This document shows positions 9,265 through 18,746 of a stretch of 64,000 nt of DNA, piece by piece. This DNA is from Pseudomonadota bacterium (GTDB taxonomy: Bacteria; Pseudomonadota; Gammaproteobacteria; Pseudomonadales; Oleiphilaceae). Each line of letters begins with the position of its first letter. The first letter of the stretch is position 1. The stretch is taken from assembly GCA_002747395.1 (NCBI GenBank), contig PDPE01000039.1, forward strand, positions 1-64,000. The letters run 5' to 3'. Below the pieces are notes generated by a model that was given only the letters and a program-made list of their open reading frames with translations, made no database searches and was not told where the DNA came from. The translations under genes were made by a program, and so were the position numbers.

Positions 9265-12114
9265 TTAAACATCAAACGCGTCGTTCACGAGACGGGTTTG
9301 TTCTTCTACATGAACTGAACTATATCCTGATGCCGGTGCCGCCGAAGCATCACGACCGGCATACCGAAGATATATCTTTTGATTTACAGTCTGCGCTGCA
9401 CTTCTCATACGATGCTGACTGCTATACCAGGCCCCCTGATTCATCGGTTCTTCCTGACACCAAACGACATCGACGATCTTCGGATATCGGGCAAACACCT
9501 CTTCCAGGTCTTCTGACGGAAACGGATAAAGTTGCTCAATTCGAACGATTGCGGTATCAAACAACTCATCAGTACGACGCTTTTCTGCCAGGTCGTAATA
9601 CACTTTGCCGCTGCACAAAATAACCCGCTTGACTTTCCTGGCATCAATGTCTTCCGGTTTGTCATCTATCACCGTCTGGAATTGACCATCAACAAGATCC
9701 TCGAGTGAGGAAGTCGCCTCTTTGTGTCGTAACAGGCTTTTAGGTGTAAACGCAATTAATGGTTTTCTCAGGGGACGCTTTACCTGTCTTCTGAGCATAT
9801 GAAACACCTGAGCCGGTGTGGTCGGTACACAAACCTGCACATTATGCTGGGCACAGAGTTGCAAGTAGCGTTCAATTCTGGCCGACGAGTGTTCCGGCCC
9901 CTGACCTTCGTATCCATGCGGGAGGAGCATGGTCAGGCCGCACAAACGACTCCATTTGTATTCACCACTGGTAATAAACTGATCGATCACTACCTGGGCA
10001 CCATTGGCAAAATCACCAAACTGTGCCTCCCAGATCACCAGTTTTTTCGGGTTGGTTGTCGCAAAGCCATACTCAAAAGCCAACACAGCTTCTTCTGACA
10101 AGAAGGAATCATAGATTTCAAACTCGGTCTGGTCTTCACTGATATTCTGTAATGGAACATAGGTGGAAGCATCGTTCTGGTTGTGGATGACCGCATGCCT
10201 GTGTGAAAATGTTCCCCGTCCGACATCCTGCCCGGTCAACCGCACAGAATGCCCTTCATGAATCAGGGTGGCGTAAGCCATAACCTCGGCATATCCCCAG
10301 TTCAGCGGTAACGCACCCTGGGTCATTTTGGAACGGTCTTCCAGAATTTTCTGAACCTGCCTCTGAATCGCCAGCCCTTCCGGAAATTGATCGAGTTTCC
10401 TACCGACACGCTGCAAGGTTTTATAGTTAATACCCGTTTTACATTTTGCCGTCCATTTGTGACCGACATAAGGCCCCCAGTCAACGTACAATTTCTCATT
10501 CGGCTCCTTAACCAGGCTTTTTGCCACATGCCTGCCTGCATCAAGGGCATCACGATACTCTTGTTCCATCTGCTTGACATCGGCAATGTCCACCGTACCC
10601 GTTTCAACCAGTCGCTTTCCGTACAGCTCACAGGTCGAAGGCTGCTTTTTGATCTTTGCATACATCAATGGCTGGGTTCCTGATGGCTCGTCAGCCTCGT
10701 TATGACCTCGTCGTCGATAGCAAAACAGATCAATTACAATGTCTTTTTTAAATTGATGTCTATAGTCAACTGCTACCTGGGCTGCGAATAAAACCGCTTC
10801 CGGGTCATCGCCATTCACATGCAAAATAGGGGCATGAACCATTTTTGCCACATCAGTACAGTATTCTGTGGTACGCACATCTTCCTGTTTGCTTGTGGTA
10901 AAACCTATCTGATTGTTAATAACCAGATGGATTGTACCGCCTGTACTGTAGGCTCGCGTTCCAGACATCTGAAACGTCTCCATGACCACACCCTGCCCGG
11001 CAAAGGCGGCGTCTCCGTGCATGATAATAGGAACAACCTTGTCCCCGGTGGCATCATCACGCCTGTTTTGTCTTGCCCTGACAGACCCCTCCACAACAGG
11101 TGCGACTATTTCAAGGTGGGACGGGTTGAACGCAAGGGCAAGGTGAACTTCTCCGCCCCGCGTCATCACGTTTGACGAGAAACCCTGATGATATTTAACG
11201 TCACCCGAACCCCCTTCCTGAAGCTTTTTACCTTCAAATTCATCAAAAAGCTCTTTAGGATTTTTGCCCAGTGTATTGACCAGAACGTTCAGGCGCCCGC
11301 GATGAGCCATTCCGATGACGATTTCTCTGGCTCCATAGCTGCCACTGCGCTGAATCAACTCATCGACCAGGGGAATCAGGCTTTCCCCGCCTTCGAGCCC
11401 GAATCGCTTGGTTCCCGGATACTTCGACCCCAGGTATTTTTCCAGTCCCTCGGCGGCTACCAGTCGTTCAAGCAAGTGCTTTTTGGTCTTCACGGAGTAT
11501 TCGGGGTGAGATCGAACGGGCTCCATCCGCTGTTGAAACCAACGTTTCACACTGGTATCAACTATGTGCATGTACTCTGCACCTATTGCCGAGCAATAGG
11601 TTTTTTCCAGGCCCTCTATAATATCCCTCAGCGACATCGTATCCTGGCCAAAAACGAGAGAGCCGGTCTGAAATTCGATATCCATGTCTCCCTGATTCAA
11701 CCCGTGAAAACCTACGTCCAGGTCGTCGATTTTTTCACGTTGCATGAGCCCCAGTGGGTCCAGGCTGGCCTTTTGGTGCCCCCTGAACCGATAGGCATTG
11801 ATTAACTGAAGCACCTTGATCTGCTTCTTTTCATGCTCGCTGGTAACGCTGGCCGGGGTCGTCGTGGCCGTCGAAGAGGATAACAGGTGTTTGTTTTTGG
11901 AAATATGAAGAAATTGTTCACGAATCGAGGAGTGAGAAATGTCTGCAGTAATTGTGTCGTCTACACGAGGGAGTTTTTCAAAGTAATTTCTCCATTCCTC
12001 AGGGACATTGTTCGGGTCTGAGAGGTACTTTTCAAACAACTCTTCCACATAGGCAAGATTACCCCCGGCAAGATGAGAGGTTTGCCACAGTTGCTCCATT
12101 AAGCTTTCATGCAT
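9265..12114 (-). CDS. sucA: 2-oxoglutarate dehydrogenase E1 component
   Basis: Thiamine-diphosphate enzyme that decarboxylates 2-oxoglutarate and succinylates the SucB lipoyl group. The 949-residue protein is close to E. coli SucA (933). Recognisable parts are the N-terminal E2-binding segment (residues 1-40, YVEELFEKYL), the ThDP/Mg region around HGDAAFAGQGVVMET, and the transketolase-like pyrimidine-binding domain with RLTGQDVGRGTFSHRHAV. The ATG is preceded by AAGGCGAG. It is 24 bp upstream of sucB, so the two are surely cotranscribed. The 393-bp gap to sdhB suggests its own promoter in addition to read-through from sdh. Confidence 0.97.
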   Translation of the reverse strand: MHESLMEQLWQTSHLAGGNLAYVEELFEKYLSDPNNVPEEWRNYFEKLPRVDDTITADISHSSIREQFLHISKNKHLLSSSTATTTPASVTSEHEKKQIKVLQLINAYRFRGHQKASLDPLGLMQREKIDDLDVGFHGLNQGDMDIEFQTGSLVFGQDTMSLRDIIEGLEKTYCSAIGAEYMHIVDTSVKRWFQQRMEPVRSHPEYSVKTKKHLLERLVAAEGLEKYLGSKYPGTKRFGLEGGESLIPLVDELIQRSGSYGAREIVIGMAHRGRLNVLVNTLGKNPKELFDEFEGKKLQEGGSGDVKYHQGFSSNVMTRGGEVHLALAFNPSHLEIVAPVVEGSVRARQNRRDDATGDKVVPIIMHGDAAFAGQGVVMETFQMSGTRAYSTGGTIHLVINNQIGFTTSKQEDVRTTEYCTDVAKMVHAPILHVNGDDPEAVLFAAQVAVDYRHQFKKDIVIDLFCYRRRGHNEADEPSGTQPLMYAKIKKQPSTCELYGKRLVETGTVDIADVKQMEQEYRDALDAGRHVAKSLVKEPNEKLYVDWGPYVGHKWTAKCKTGINYKTLQRVGRKLDQFPEGLAIQRQVQKILEDRSKMTQGALPLNWGYAEVMAYATLIHEGHSVRLTGQDVGRGTFSHRHAVIHNQNDASTYVPLQNISEDQTEFEIYDSFLSEEAVLAFEYGFATTNPKKLVIWEAQFGDFANGAQVVIDQFITSGEYKWSRLCGLTMLLPHGYEGQGPEHSSARIERYLQLCAQHNVQVCVPTTPAQVFHMLRRQVKRPLRKPLIAFTPKSLLRHKEATSSLEDLVDGQFQTVIDDKPEDIDARKVKRVILCSGKVYYDLAEKRRTDELFDTAIVRIEQLYPFPSEDLEEVFARYPKIVDVVWCQEEPMNQGAWYSSQHRMRSAAQTVNQKIYLRYAGRDASAAPASGYSSVHVEEQTRLVNDAFDV

Positions 12115-12507
12115 GTATTGCTCGCCTTGTTATTACGGGGACAAGCAGGTGAGAAGCACGCACATCAAGCACAACAGAGACTGTGTTGATGGAAATACTG
12201 CCCACCGAATTTACGGAAATTTCCGCACCCCCTGGGTTATATCAGCCTGGTAGTGCCCGTTTGGATGGAGCAAACCACCGCCACACGTTATCAGGCAGTA
12301 CACCGGTGGGCAAAGAATGCACATTAAAACTGCTCAAATAGCGTCATCCGAGAGTATAGCGCTTTTTTTAGGAATGGGGATATATACTTAGGTCTATTTT
12401 GGGTCTATTTCCGGGCAATCAGGGCAACATGGATTAACATGCTGCCCCGAACCAAACAGGTTGCCATCAGTCGGCCCTTATCGGCCGACCCTGTCAACAA
12501 GGTCTTA
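12115..12507 (-). other. sdhB-sucA spacer, probable sucA promoter region
   Basis: A 393-bp non-coding stretch inside the sdh-suc series. It holds a GC-rich hairpin near the sdhB end (12470-12489) and AT-rich sequence with a TATACT on the minus strand at 12353-12358 that could be a sucA -10 element. No convincing -35 lies 16-18 bp upstream of it. I see no gene here. Confidence 0.4.
12470..12489 (-). terminator. hairpin downstream of sdhB (partial terminator or processing site)
   Basis: A perfect 7-bp stem GTCGGCC/GGCCGAC with a 6-nt loop lies about 20 nt beyond the sdhB stop. The downstream minus-strand sequence is only moderately T-rich, so it may attenuate rather than end transcription, or stabilise the sdh mRNA 3' end. 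Confidence 0.4.
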
Positions 12508-13212
12508 TCAGGAAGCTCTCTGCAAGAGCATGTTTCGAATATGACCAATCGCCCGAGTGGGATTCAGGCCTTTGGGGCACACACTGACGCAGTTCATAAT
12601 GCCCCTGCAGCGAAATACGCTGAAAGGATCGTCGAGCTCGGCAAGCCGTTCGTTGGTCGCAGTATCACGACTATCCGCCAAAAACCGATACGCCTGCAGC
12701 AAACCGGAAGGGCCGATGAACTTGTCCGGGTTCCACCAGTAGGAAGGGCACGCTGTAGAACAGCAAGCACAGAGAATGCACTCGTACAGGCCATCCAGTT
12801 TTTCACGATCCTCTACTGACTGAAGCCTTTCCATGGCGGGGGCCGGTGTGTCATTAATCAGGTAAGGCTTCACTTTTTCATATTGACCATAAAAAAGTGA
12901 CATATCCACGACCAGGTCACGAATAACGGGCAGCCCGGGCAAAGGCCTCAGAACCAGTTTATTATCCTTGACCACTTCAGATAACGGAGTCACGCAAGCA
13001 AGCCCGTTCCTGCCGTTCATATTCATGCCATCAGAGCCGCACACACCTTCACGACATGAGCGCCGATAAACTAGCGTAGTATCCCTTTCCTTCAAAAGAC
13101 CAAGCACATCCAACACCATCAGGTCTTTTCCTTCCGGTATTTCAAGATCAATATCTTGCATAAACGGTGCTTCGTCTTTATCAGGGTTGTAACGATAAAT
13201 GCTGACTAACAT
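12508..13212 (-). CDS. sdhB: succinate dehydrogenase iron-sulfur subunit
   Basis: Carries electrons from the SdhA flavin to ubiquinone at SdhCD. The 234-residue protein has a plant-ferredoxin-type [2Fe-2S] site (SCREGVCGSDGMNMN, with Cys53, Cys58, Asp61 and Cys73 as expected ligands). The cysteine clusters CILCACCSTACP (from Cys145) and CRGIMNCVSVCPKG hold the [4Fe-4S] and [3Fe-4S] clusters. A GAGG sequence precedes the ATG. It follows sdhA after 14 bp. Confidence 0.97.
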   Translation of the reverse strand: MLVSIYRYNPDKDEAPFMQDIDLEIPEGKDLMVLDVLGLLKERDTTLVYRRSCREGVCGSDGMNMNGRNGLACVTPLSEVVKDNKLVLRPLPGLPVIRDLVVDMSLFYGQYEKVKPYLINDTPAPAMERLQSVEDREKLDGLYECILCACCSTACPSYWWNPDKFIGPSGLLQAYRFLADSRDTATNERLAELDDPFSVFRCRGIMNCVSVCPKGLNPTRAIGHIRNMLLQRAS

Positions 13213-13226
13213 CTCTGCTGCCTCGC

Positions 13227-14999
13227 TTAATAGGTTCTGATCTTGGGTGGAAACGCTTCTACCGTTTTAGGTGAGAAATTTACATCTCTTTTTCCGATAC
13301 GCTTGTCTTCCGGAAAATAGATTGAATGCTTCAACCAGTTCTCATCATCGCGCTCTGTAAAGTCATTTCTGGCATGAGCTCCACGACTTTCCTTTCGGGC
13401 TTCTGCTGCCACTGCAGTGGCGTAGGCCACTTCGTAAAGGTTTTCCAGCTCAAGTGCTTCAATACGGGCAGTATTAAAGGAATCACTTTTGTCTTCAAGA
13501 TGAAGGTGTTTCAGCTTTTCACCAATATCATTCAACAAATGCAACCCTTTTTGCATACTCTCACCTTCGCGGAATACACCAAAATACAGCTGCATGGTAT
13601 TTTGCAGTTCGGTACGGACATCAGCTACCCTTTCCCCACCTGTTGACTCGTTCAGACGATTAAGACGAGTAAGCGAGCTTTCGATATCGGACTCAACTGC
13701 ATCAGCGCTGTCATAGCCTTCACGTAATGCTTTTTCGATTTGCAGTCCGGCGGCACGACCAAATACAACCAGATCAAGCAGGGAGTTACCTCCCAGACGG
13801 TTGGCGCCATGAACAGAAACACAGGCCACCTCACCACAGGCATAAAGCCCGTCCACGACCACATCGGAACCATTGGCATCCTGGGAAAGTACCTGCCCTC
13901 CAACATTGGTAGGCAATCCGCCCATCATGTAATGGCAAGTCGGTACAACGGGAACAGGTGCCTTGACCGGGTCAATGTGGGCAAAGGTTTTTGACAACTC
14001 ACAAATACCGGGCAACCTGAGGTTCAGTGTTTCTTCGCCAAGATGATCGAGTTTCAGGAGAACGTGATCCTTGTTGGGCCCGACACCGCGCCCCTCAAGT
14101 ATTTCCATTACCATGGATCGGGCTACGACGTCTCTACCGGCCAGATCCTTGGCATTTGGTGCATAGCGCTCCATAAAGCGCTCGCCTTCACTATTAATGA
14201 GGTAACCACCCTCACCACGACAACCTTCAGTCACCAGAACACCCGCACCTGCGATACCGGTTGGGTGAAACTGCCACATCTCCATATCCTGAACAGGGCA
14301 ATTTGCCCTCAATGCCATTCCGACACCATCGCCGGTGTTAATCAGGGCATTGGTGGTAGAAGCGTAAATGCGCCCGGCACCACCGGTAGCAAGTGTCGTT
14401 GTTTTGGATTTCACATAAACGGTTTCACCGGTTTCTATACAGATGGCAATCACACCGACTACGGCACCATTCGCGTTTTTAACCAGATCAACGGCATACC
14501 ACTCATTGAGAAAGGTGGTGCCGCCTTTGATATTTGCCTGGTATAAAGTGTGCAACAGGGCATGCCCGGTTCGGTCAGCCGCCGCACAGGTTCGCGATGC
14601 CTGACCGCCCTTGCCAAAGTCTTTGGATTGTCCGCCAAAGGGCCGCTGGTAAATACGACCTATTTCGGTACGCGAAAACGGCATACCCATATGATCAAGC
14701 TCAAATACCGCCTGAGGGCCTACCGAACACATATATTCTATGGCGTCCTGGTCTCCGATATAATCGGAACCCTTGACCGTATCATACATATGCCATCGCC
14801 AATCATCATTCGGATCGGCACTGGCTATGGCACAGGTAATCCCTCCCTGTGCGGATACCGTGTGAGAACGGGTAGGAAATACTTTAGTGATACATGCAGT
14901 TTTTATCCCGCACTCTGTTAACTGCAATGCGGCGCGCATCCCGGCGCCGCCACCCCCTATAACAATCGCGTCATAGGTCATGGTTCGAAGTTTAGTCAT
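13227..14999 (-). CDS. sdhA: succinate dehydrogenase flavoprotein subunit
   Basis: Oxidises succinate to fumarate at a covalently bound FAD. The 590-residue protein has the FAD-binding [11 protein letters not shown], the [10 protein letters not shown] motif whose His46 is the covalent FAD attachment site, the HPTGIAGAG and [10 protein letters not shown] substrate-site segments and the [11 protein letters not shown] motif. The start at 14999 has GGGGA about 9 nt upstream; an internal Met at residue 7 is a less likely start. It begins 3 nt after the sdhD stop. Confidence 0.98.
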   Translation of the reverse strand: MTKLRTMTYDAIVIGGGGAGMRAALQLTECGIKTACITKVFPTRSHTVSAQGGITCAIASADPNDDWRWHMYDTVKGSDYIGDQDAIEYMCSVGPQAVFELDHMGMPFSRTEIGRIYQRPFGGQSKDFGKGGQASRTCAAADRTGHALLHTLYQANIKGGTTFLNEWYAVDLVKNANGAVVGVIAICIETGETVYVKSKTTTLATGGAGRIYASTTNALINTGDGVGMALRANCPVQDMEMWQFHPTGIAGAGVLVTEGCRGEGGYLINSEGERFMERYAPNAKDLAGRDVVARSMVMEILEGRGVGPNKDHVLLKLDHLGEETLNLRLPGICELSKTFAHIDPVKAPVPVVPTCHYMMGGLPTNVGGQVLSQDANGSDVVVDGLYACGEVACVSVHGANRLGGNSLLDLVVFGRAAGLQIEKALREGYDSADAVESDIESSLTRLNRLNESTGGERVADVRTELQNTMQLYFGVFREGESMQKGLHLLNDIGEKLKHLHLEDKSDSFNTARIEALELENLYEVAYATAVAAEARKESRGAHARNDFTERDDENWLKHSIYFPEDKRIGKRDVNFSPKTVEAFPPKIRTY

Positions 15000-15002
15000 T
15001 GA

Positions 15003-15350
15003 TTACAATCCCCAAAGTATTTGGACGCCCCAAACAAGGTAGACAAACATAGCAAGGCCACATACAGCCTGGAATATAAATCTGACCAGTCCGTTTTTAA
15101 GATAATCAGTTGATACAATCCACATCCCGATCCATGCGTGAGCCCCCAGGGACAGAATCGCCATCAGAGAGAAGATTTTCATCCAGGTTCGGGAAAATAA
15201 ATCGGACCACATTTCGTAGGTTATATCAGCACCCAGGAAAACATAGCCCAAAAGAAAAAGCGCATACAACGCGAGGATAACGGCCGAAATCCTTTGAACC
15301 ATCCAATCATAAACGCCACTTCTGCCAAAACTCGTAATAGTAGTTACCAT
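15003..15350 (-). CDS. sdhD: succinate dehydrogenase membrane anchor subunit D
   Basis: With SdhC binds heme b and ubiquinone in the inner membrane. The 115 residues contain three hydrophobic helices (about 20-38, 58-80 and 90-112). The conserved His of the heme site lies in the LGAHAWIG motif and the quinone-site Asp-Tyr pair lies in STDYLK. Its start overlaps the end of sdhC by 7 nt. Confidence 0.95.
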   Translation of the reverse strand: MVTTITSFGRSGVYDWMVQRISAVILALYALFLLGYVFLGADITYEMWSDLFSRTWMKIFSLMAILSLGAHAWIGMWIVSTDYLKNGLVRFIFQAVCGLAMFVYLVWGVQILWGL

Positions 15351-15718
15351 ATCAGAATCCCCGCCAGTAATATCAACGCCAGGCTCACGCCAAGCGTCAG
15401 CTTCGCACCCAGGAGACCACCTTCCAGGGTCTCACCTATACCCAGATCCATAACAAGATGCTTGATGCCTGCCACGATGTGGTAAAGCAGAGCAGAAACA
15501 ATACCCCAGAAAATGACTTTCATAAAAAAGCCATCCAATACCTCCTTGACTTCATGGAAACCCTGTTCACCAGACAGTGATGATTCGAGTGCCCACAACA
15601 AAAATCCCATACCCGCAAACAGCGCTACTCCGGCAATTCTATGAAGTATCGACGTTATGGCAGGTAACGGAAATTGAAACTTACTCAGATCGAGATTAAC
15701 GGGTCGTTGTTTTTCCAC
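15344..15718 (-). CDS. sdhC: succinate dehydrogenase cytochrome b556 subunit C
   Basis: Membrane subunit that binds heme b556 and ubiquinone. The open frame extends to 15922, but I start at the GTG at 15718 (protein VEKQRPVNLDL). The family begins at exactly this KQRPVNLDL motif, and this gives 124 residues against 129 in E. coli; the 68 upstream codons are low-complexity leader sequence. Three transmembrane helices follow, with the quinone-site Ser-x3-Arg in SILHRIAG and the heme-ligand His in ALLYHIVAGIKHL. It is the first gene of the sdh-suc series. Confidence 0.93.
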   Translation of the reverse strand: MEKQRPVNLDLSKFQFPLPAITSILHRIAGVALFAGMGFLLWALESSLSGEQGFHEVKEVLDGFFMKVIFWGIVSALLYHIVAGIKHLVMDLGIGETLEGGLLGAKLTLGVSLALILLAGILIW

Positions 15719-15821
15719 GGCTCTTTCACACTCTAATTTGGCGCCCTTGTGAGGCAAGTTTAATGGAAGCGCACCGGTTGCTTCAGCATGCCTGCAGTAA
15801 GGCCTGGTCAAACGAACCTGA

Positions 15822-15842
15822 ACTGCAGATTTAAACTGCAGT
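15822..15842. repeat. inverted repeat in sdhC leader
   Basis: ACTGCAG and CTGCAGT flank a 7-nt AT-only loop. It lies inside the predicted untranslated leader of sdhC, where it would form a hairpin in the mRNA. Confidence 0.5.
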
Positions 15843-15922
15843 GTTCTTTGACAGGCAAACACCAAAAAAGAAGCCGGCTTGCCGACTCCGCTTGCCGAGC
15901 ATTGCTGCGCTTTAGAATACAC

Positions 15923-15937
15923 CCTGATTTTATCAGG
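15923..15937. promoter_or_regulatory. palindrome CCTGAT-TTT-ATCAGG, sdhC leader
   Basis: A perfect 6-3-6 palindrome about 75-90 bp downstream of the predicted sdhC -10 box. It could be an operator or an RNA hairpin; the binding protein is unknown. Confidence 0.4.
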
Positions 15938-15997
15938 TCTTTATGATAACAGCCAACCAAAGAAAAAAAAGGTAGCTCAACCAGTCACCCTGTCGTT

Positions 15998-16035
15998 TTT
16001 TTCGGGTGAAAATTATAGGGGTGCCACCCGAAAAA
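15998..16035. promoter_or_regulatory. 38-bp palindrome over the sdhC promoter
   Basis: Perfect 11-bp arms TTTTTCGGGTG and CACCCGAAAAA flank 16 bp that contains the sdhC -10 box. The T run precedes the 5' arm and the A run follows the 3' arm, so it cannot act as an intrinsic terminator on either strand. It is better read as an operator; the regulator is not known. Confidence 0.6.
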
Positions 16036-16040
16036 CACAA
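16012..16040 (-). promoter_or_regulatory. sdhC promoter (sigma-70 type)
   Basis: On the minus strand, a perfect TATAAT (16012-16017) stands 17 bp from TTGTGT (16035-16040). Transcription would start near 16005 and give a leader of about 290 nt before the sdhC GTG. Confidence 0.65.
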
Positions 16041-16157
16041 ACCTGTTACCGTTCTTCCCGGTTTACTCAAAAACCGGCCTGACCCCGGCAAAATGTCTAT
16101 TTTTTGACCGGATATGCAATTTGCACGAGCATATTACACGTAAAAATCGGCAAATGA

Positions 16158-16185
16158 TTGACAAAAATTGTCAGCATTTTATAGT
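16158..16185 (+). promoter_or_regulatory. gltA promoter (sigma-70 type)
   Basis: Perfect -35 TTGACA (16158-16163), a 16-bp spacer and TATAGT (16180-16185). The predicted start near 16192 leaves a leader of about 245 nt before gltA. Confidence 0.65.
16159..16173. promoter_or_regulatory. palindrome TGACAA-AAA-TTGTCA on the gltA -35
   Basis: A perfect 6-3-6 inverted repeat that includes five bases of the gltA -35 hexamer, placed where a repressor would block RNA polymerase. Confidence 0.45.
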
Positions 16186-16438
16186 GCTTGCGCATCTTTC
16201 TGTAGTGCAGCAATGTAATGAGAGAAAAACACTCTTAACAAGCGTTTTGATCAAAAATCTGCAGATAACAGGACTAATTGCTAGAAGTATACATTTTGGA
16301 GTGGCATTTGCTTGCCGAAGCGCATTCATCAGGTGCATCCAAGAGTTGTAGAGCTAACCTGCTAAAGTCTTATGGCCCATTTGATTTAATTTGCCATAAT
16401 GCGTTTAGTTTACGATCAATCAGAAATAGGAGAGCGCC

Positions 16439-17713
16439 ATGTCTGAAAAAACTGCACAGGTATCGGTGAATGGTAATACTGTAGATCTTCCCGTATATTC
16501 AGGCTCTGATGGCCCTGATGTTATTGACATCCGGCCTCTGGCATCGGAAGGAATGTTTACCTATGACCCCGGATTCGTTTCCACTGCAAGTTGTGAATCT
16601 CAGATCACTTACATTGACGGTGAAAAGGGAATTCTGCTTCATAGAGGCTACCCCATCGAACAACTGGCTGAACACTCAGACTACCTGGAAGTGTGTTACT
16701 TGTTACTGCATGGTGAGCTCCCTACAGAAGAAGAATCGGCCGAGTTTCGTCAAACAGTAAAAAAACACACCATGGTGCACGAACAGTATTCGCATTTTTT
16801 CAACGGTTTCCGCCGGGATGCGCATCCGATGGCGATTATGTGTGGCGTAGTGGGCGCACTGTCGGCTTTCTACCATGACACGATGGATTTCAGAGACAAG
16901 GAACACCGGGAAATTGCCGCTTTCAGGCTGATTTCGAAGATGCCGACGCTGGCGGCCATGAGCTACAAATATTCTATGGGTCAGCCATTCGTCTTTCCGC
17001 GCAATGAGCTGGGTTACGCAGAAAACTTTTTACACATGATGTTTGCCACTCCCTGTGAAGACTATAAAGTCAGCCCGGTTCTGGCAAGGGCCATGGACAA
17101 AATCTTTCTGCTGCATGCCGATCACGAACAAAATGCGTCAACATCGACAGTGAGGCTGGCAGGTTCAACAGGAGCCAATCCGTTTGCCTGTATCGCATCA
17201 GGAATCGCTGCCCTTTGGGGGCCAGCGCATGGCGGAGCCAATGAAGCAGTATTGATCATGCTGAATGAGATAGGGGATGAATCTCGAATCCCCGAGTATA
17301 TCGCGAAAGCCAAAGACAAAAATGATCCCTTCAAGCTGATGGGCTTTGGTCATCGCGTTTACCGTAACTTCGACCCCAGAGCCAAGGTAATGAGGCAGTG
17401 CTGCTACGAAGTACTCACCGAGTTGGGGCTTGAAAACGATCCGTTACTGAAAATGGCTCAAAAGCTTGAACAATTTGCGCTGGAAGATGAGTATTTCATC
17501 AAGAAAAAACTCTACCCCAATGTGGATTTCTACTCCGGCATAATCCTCAAGGCAATTGGTATTCCGCTGTCCATGTTCACTGTTATTTTTGCCATGTCTC
17601 GTACCATTGGCTGGTTCGCCAACTGGAATGAAATGATCAGCGGAAGCTATCGAATCGGGCGTCCTCGCCAGCTTTACACCGGCTACACCAAGAGAGACTA
17701 CCCAACCAAATAG
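16439..17713 (+). CDS. gltA: citrate synthase (type II)
   Basis: Condenses oxaloacetate with acetyl-CoA, the entry step of the TCA cycle. The 424-residue length and the N-terminal beta-rich domain (residues 1-60) fit the hexameric, NADH-sensitive type II enzyme of Gram-negative bacteria. Catalytic regions visible are [20 protein letters not shown] and [12 protein letters not shown], containing the catalytic histidines. AGGAGA precedes the ATG. It is divergent from sdhCDAB, as in Pseudomonas, and is followed by a strong terminator. Confidence 0.97.
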   Translation: MSEKTAQVSVNGNTVDLPVYSGSDGPDVIDIRPLASEGMFTYDPGFVSTASCESQITYIDGEKGILLHRGYPIEQLAEHSDYLEVCYLLLHGELPTEEESAEFRQTVKKHTMVHEQYSHFFNGFRRDAHPMAIMCGVVGALSAFYHDTMDFRDKEHREIAAFRLISKMPTLAAMSYKYSMGQPFVFPRNELGYAENFLHMMFATPCEDYKVSPVLARAMDKIFLLHADHEQNASTSTVRLAGSTGANPFACIASGIAALWGPAHGGANEAVLIMLNEIGDESRIPEYIAKAKDKNDPFKLMGFGHRVYRNFDPRAKVMRQCCYEVLTELGLENDPLLKMAQKLEQFALEDEYFIKKKLYPNVDFYSGIILKAIGIPLSMFTVIFAMSRTIGWFANWNEMISGSYRIGRPRQLYTGYTKRDYPTK

Positions 17714-17731
17714 CGCTTCACCCCCATCTCT

Positions 17732-17758
17732 AAAAGGGCCCGATCAGGGCCTTTTTTT
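17732..17758 (+). terminator. gltA terminator
   Basis: AAAAGGGCCC pairs with GGGCCTTTTT (10 bp with one G-U) around a 5-nt GATCA loop and runs into a T7 tract, 18 nt after the gltA stop. Confidence 0.9.
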
Positions 17759-17816
17759 ACCTGAAACTGACGAAGATCAGTTTTGAAGGAATTTTTTTTC
17801 AATTGAGGATAAACGC

Positions 17817-18698
17817 ATGCCTGAACGTATTACATTTATCGGTTTGGGAGTGATGGGGTTCCCTATGGCGGGTCATCTGGCCAACAGCGGGTACCAGGTT
17901 ACTGTTTTTAATCGCACCACCTCCAGGTCAAAACTTTGGAGACAAACCTATCCCGGAATCGCCTGTGATCTTGCACAGGAATCAATCAAAAATGCCGAGA
18001 TAGTCATATCCTGCCTGAAAGATGATCAGTCGTTAACTGATATCTTTTTAGGTGACACGGGTGTTTTACACTTGATTCCCGCTGGCTGCACACTGATAGA
18101 CCACACAACGACTTCGGCCGAGATTGCCAGAACTTTGTACGCAGAGTCGAAAAAGCGCGACATAGATTTTATTGATGCCCCGGTGTCAGGCGGAGAGCAG
18201 GGAGCCAGAAATGGCATACTTACTACCATGTGTGGCGGTGAACAACGTTCTTTTGATAACTGCAAGGAAATAATGAAGTGCTATTCTCAGGCCGTCACCC
18301 TGATGGGGCCATGCGGCTCAGGCCAACTGACCAAAATGGTCAATCAGATTACCATAGCAGGGCTGATTCAGGGGTTGGCAGAAGGGTTACATTTCGCTGA
18401 AAACGCCAATCTCGACCTTGTCAAGGTAATCGAGGTAATTTCCAAAGGCGCAGCTCAATCCTGGCAAATGGAAAACCGTCACAAAACCATGATCGATGCT
18501 GAATACGATCACGGATTCGCAGTTGACCTGATGAGAAAAGATATTGGAATTTGCCTCGGCGAGGCGAGAAAAAACAAGAGCACCTTACCGGTTACCGCCC
18601 TGGTTGATCAATTCTACTCAGACGTTCAGGCTCTCGGTGGAGGCCGTTGGGATACATCCAGCCTTTTGGAAAGACTGAGGCGGAACGCTCGCAATTAG
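17817..18698 (+). CDS. NAD(P)-dependent beta-hydroxyacid dehydrogenase
   Basis: A 293-residue member of the 3-hydroxyisobutyrate dehydrogenase / tartronate-semialdehyde reductase family. Evidence: the N-terminal Rossmann motif GLGVMGFPMAGHL (residues 9-21), the substrate-binding DAPVSGGEQGA (120-130), and the catalytic lysine in KMVNQ (Lys173, Asn177). The all-helical C-terminal domain follows. The closest functional class may be glyoxylate/succinic-semialdehyde reductase, but sequence alone does not fix the substrate. A GAGG site precedes the ATG. It is a single-gene unit between the gltA terminator and convergent topA; adjacency to TCA genes does not prove a shared pathway. Confidence 0.85.
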   Translation: MPERITFIGLGVMGFPMAGHLANSGYQVTVFNRTTSRSKLWRQTYPGIACDLAQESIKNAEIVISCLKDDQSLTDIFLGDTGVLHLIPAGCTLIDHTTTSAEIARTLYAESKKRDIDFIDAPVSGGEQGARNGILTTMCGGEQRSFDNCKEIMKCYSQAVTLMGPCGSGQLTKMVNQITIAGLIQGLAEGLHFAENANLDLVKVIEVISKGAAQSWQMENRHKTMIDAEYDHGFAVDLMRKDIGICLGEARKNKSTLPVTALVDQFYSDVQALGGGRWDTSSLLERLRRNARN

Positions 18699-18702
18699 AA
18701 CA

Positions 18703-18746
18703 GGTCACAAAAAATCCGCACCCAGGTGCGCGACATTCCTGTGACC
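18703..18746. terminator. nested inverted repeats between convergent genes
   Basis: GGTCACA (18703-18709) and TGTGACC (18740-18746) enclose a smaller GCACC/GGTGC stem. It lies between the convergent dehydrogenase and topA and has no T tract, so it is only a possible transcription-end structure. Confidence 0.35.

Larger units (their letters stand above)
15719..16438. other. divergent sdhC-gltA control region
   Basis: A 720-bp gap without a convincing gene. It contains opposing promoters for sdhC (16012-16040) and gltA (16158-16185), inverted repeats at 15822-15842, 15923-15937, 15998-16035 and 16159-16173, and a roughly 290-nt structured sdhC leader. The leader ORF that opens at 15922 in frame with sdhC has no family resemblance. 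Confidence 0.7.

Noticed and set aside
11188..11805. 205-residue plus-strand ORF inside sucA
   Set aside because: Antisense to the conserved E1 frame, with no ribosome binding site and no recognisable domain.
15719..15922. 68-codon N-terminal extension of SdhC
   Set aside because: The SdhC family starts at KQRPVNLDL; the extension has no membrane or targeting character and overlaps leader inverted repeats.
15998..16035. The sdhC palindrome as an intrinsic terminator
   Set aside because: The T run precedes and the A run follows the stem on both strands, so no U tract follows the hairpin in either transcript.
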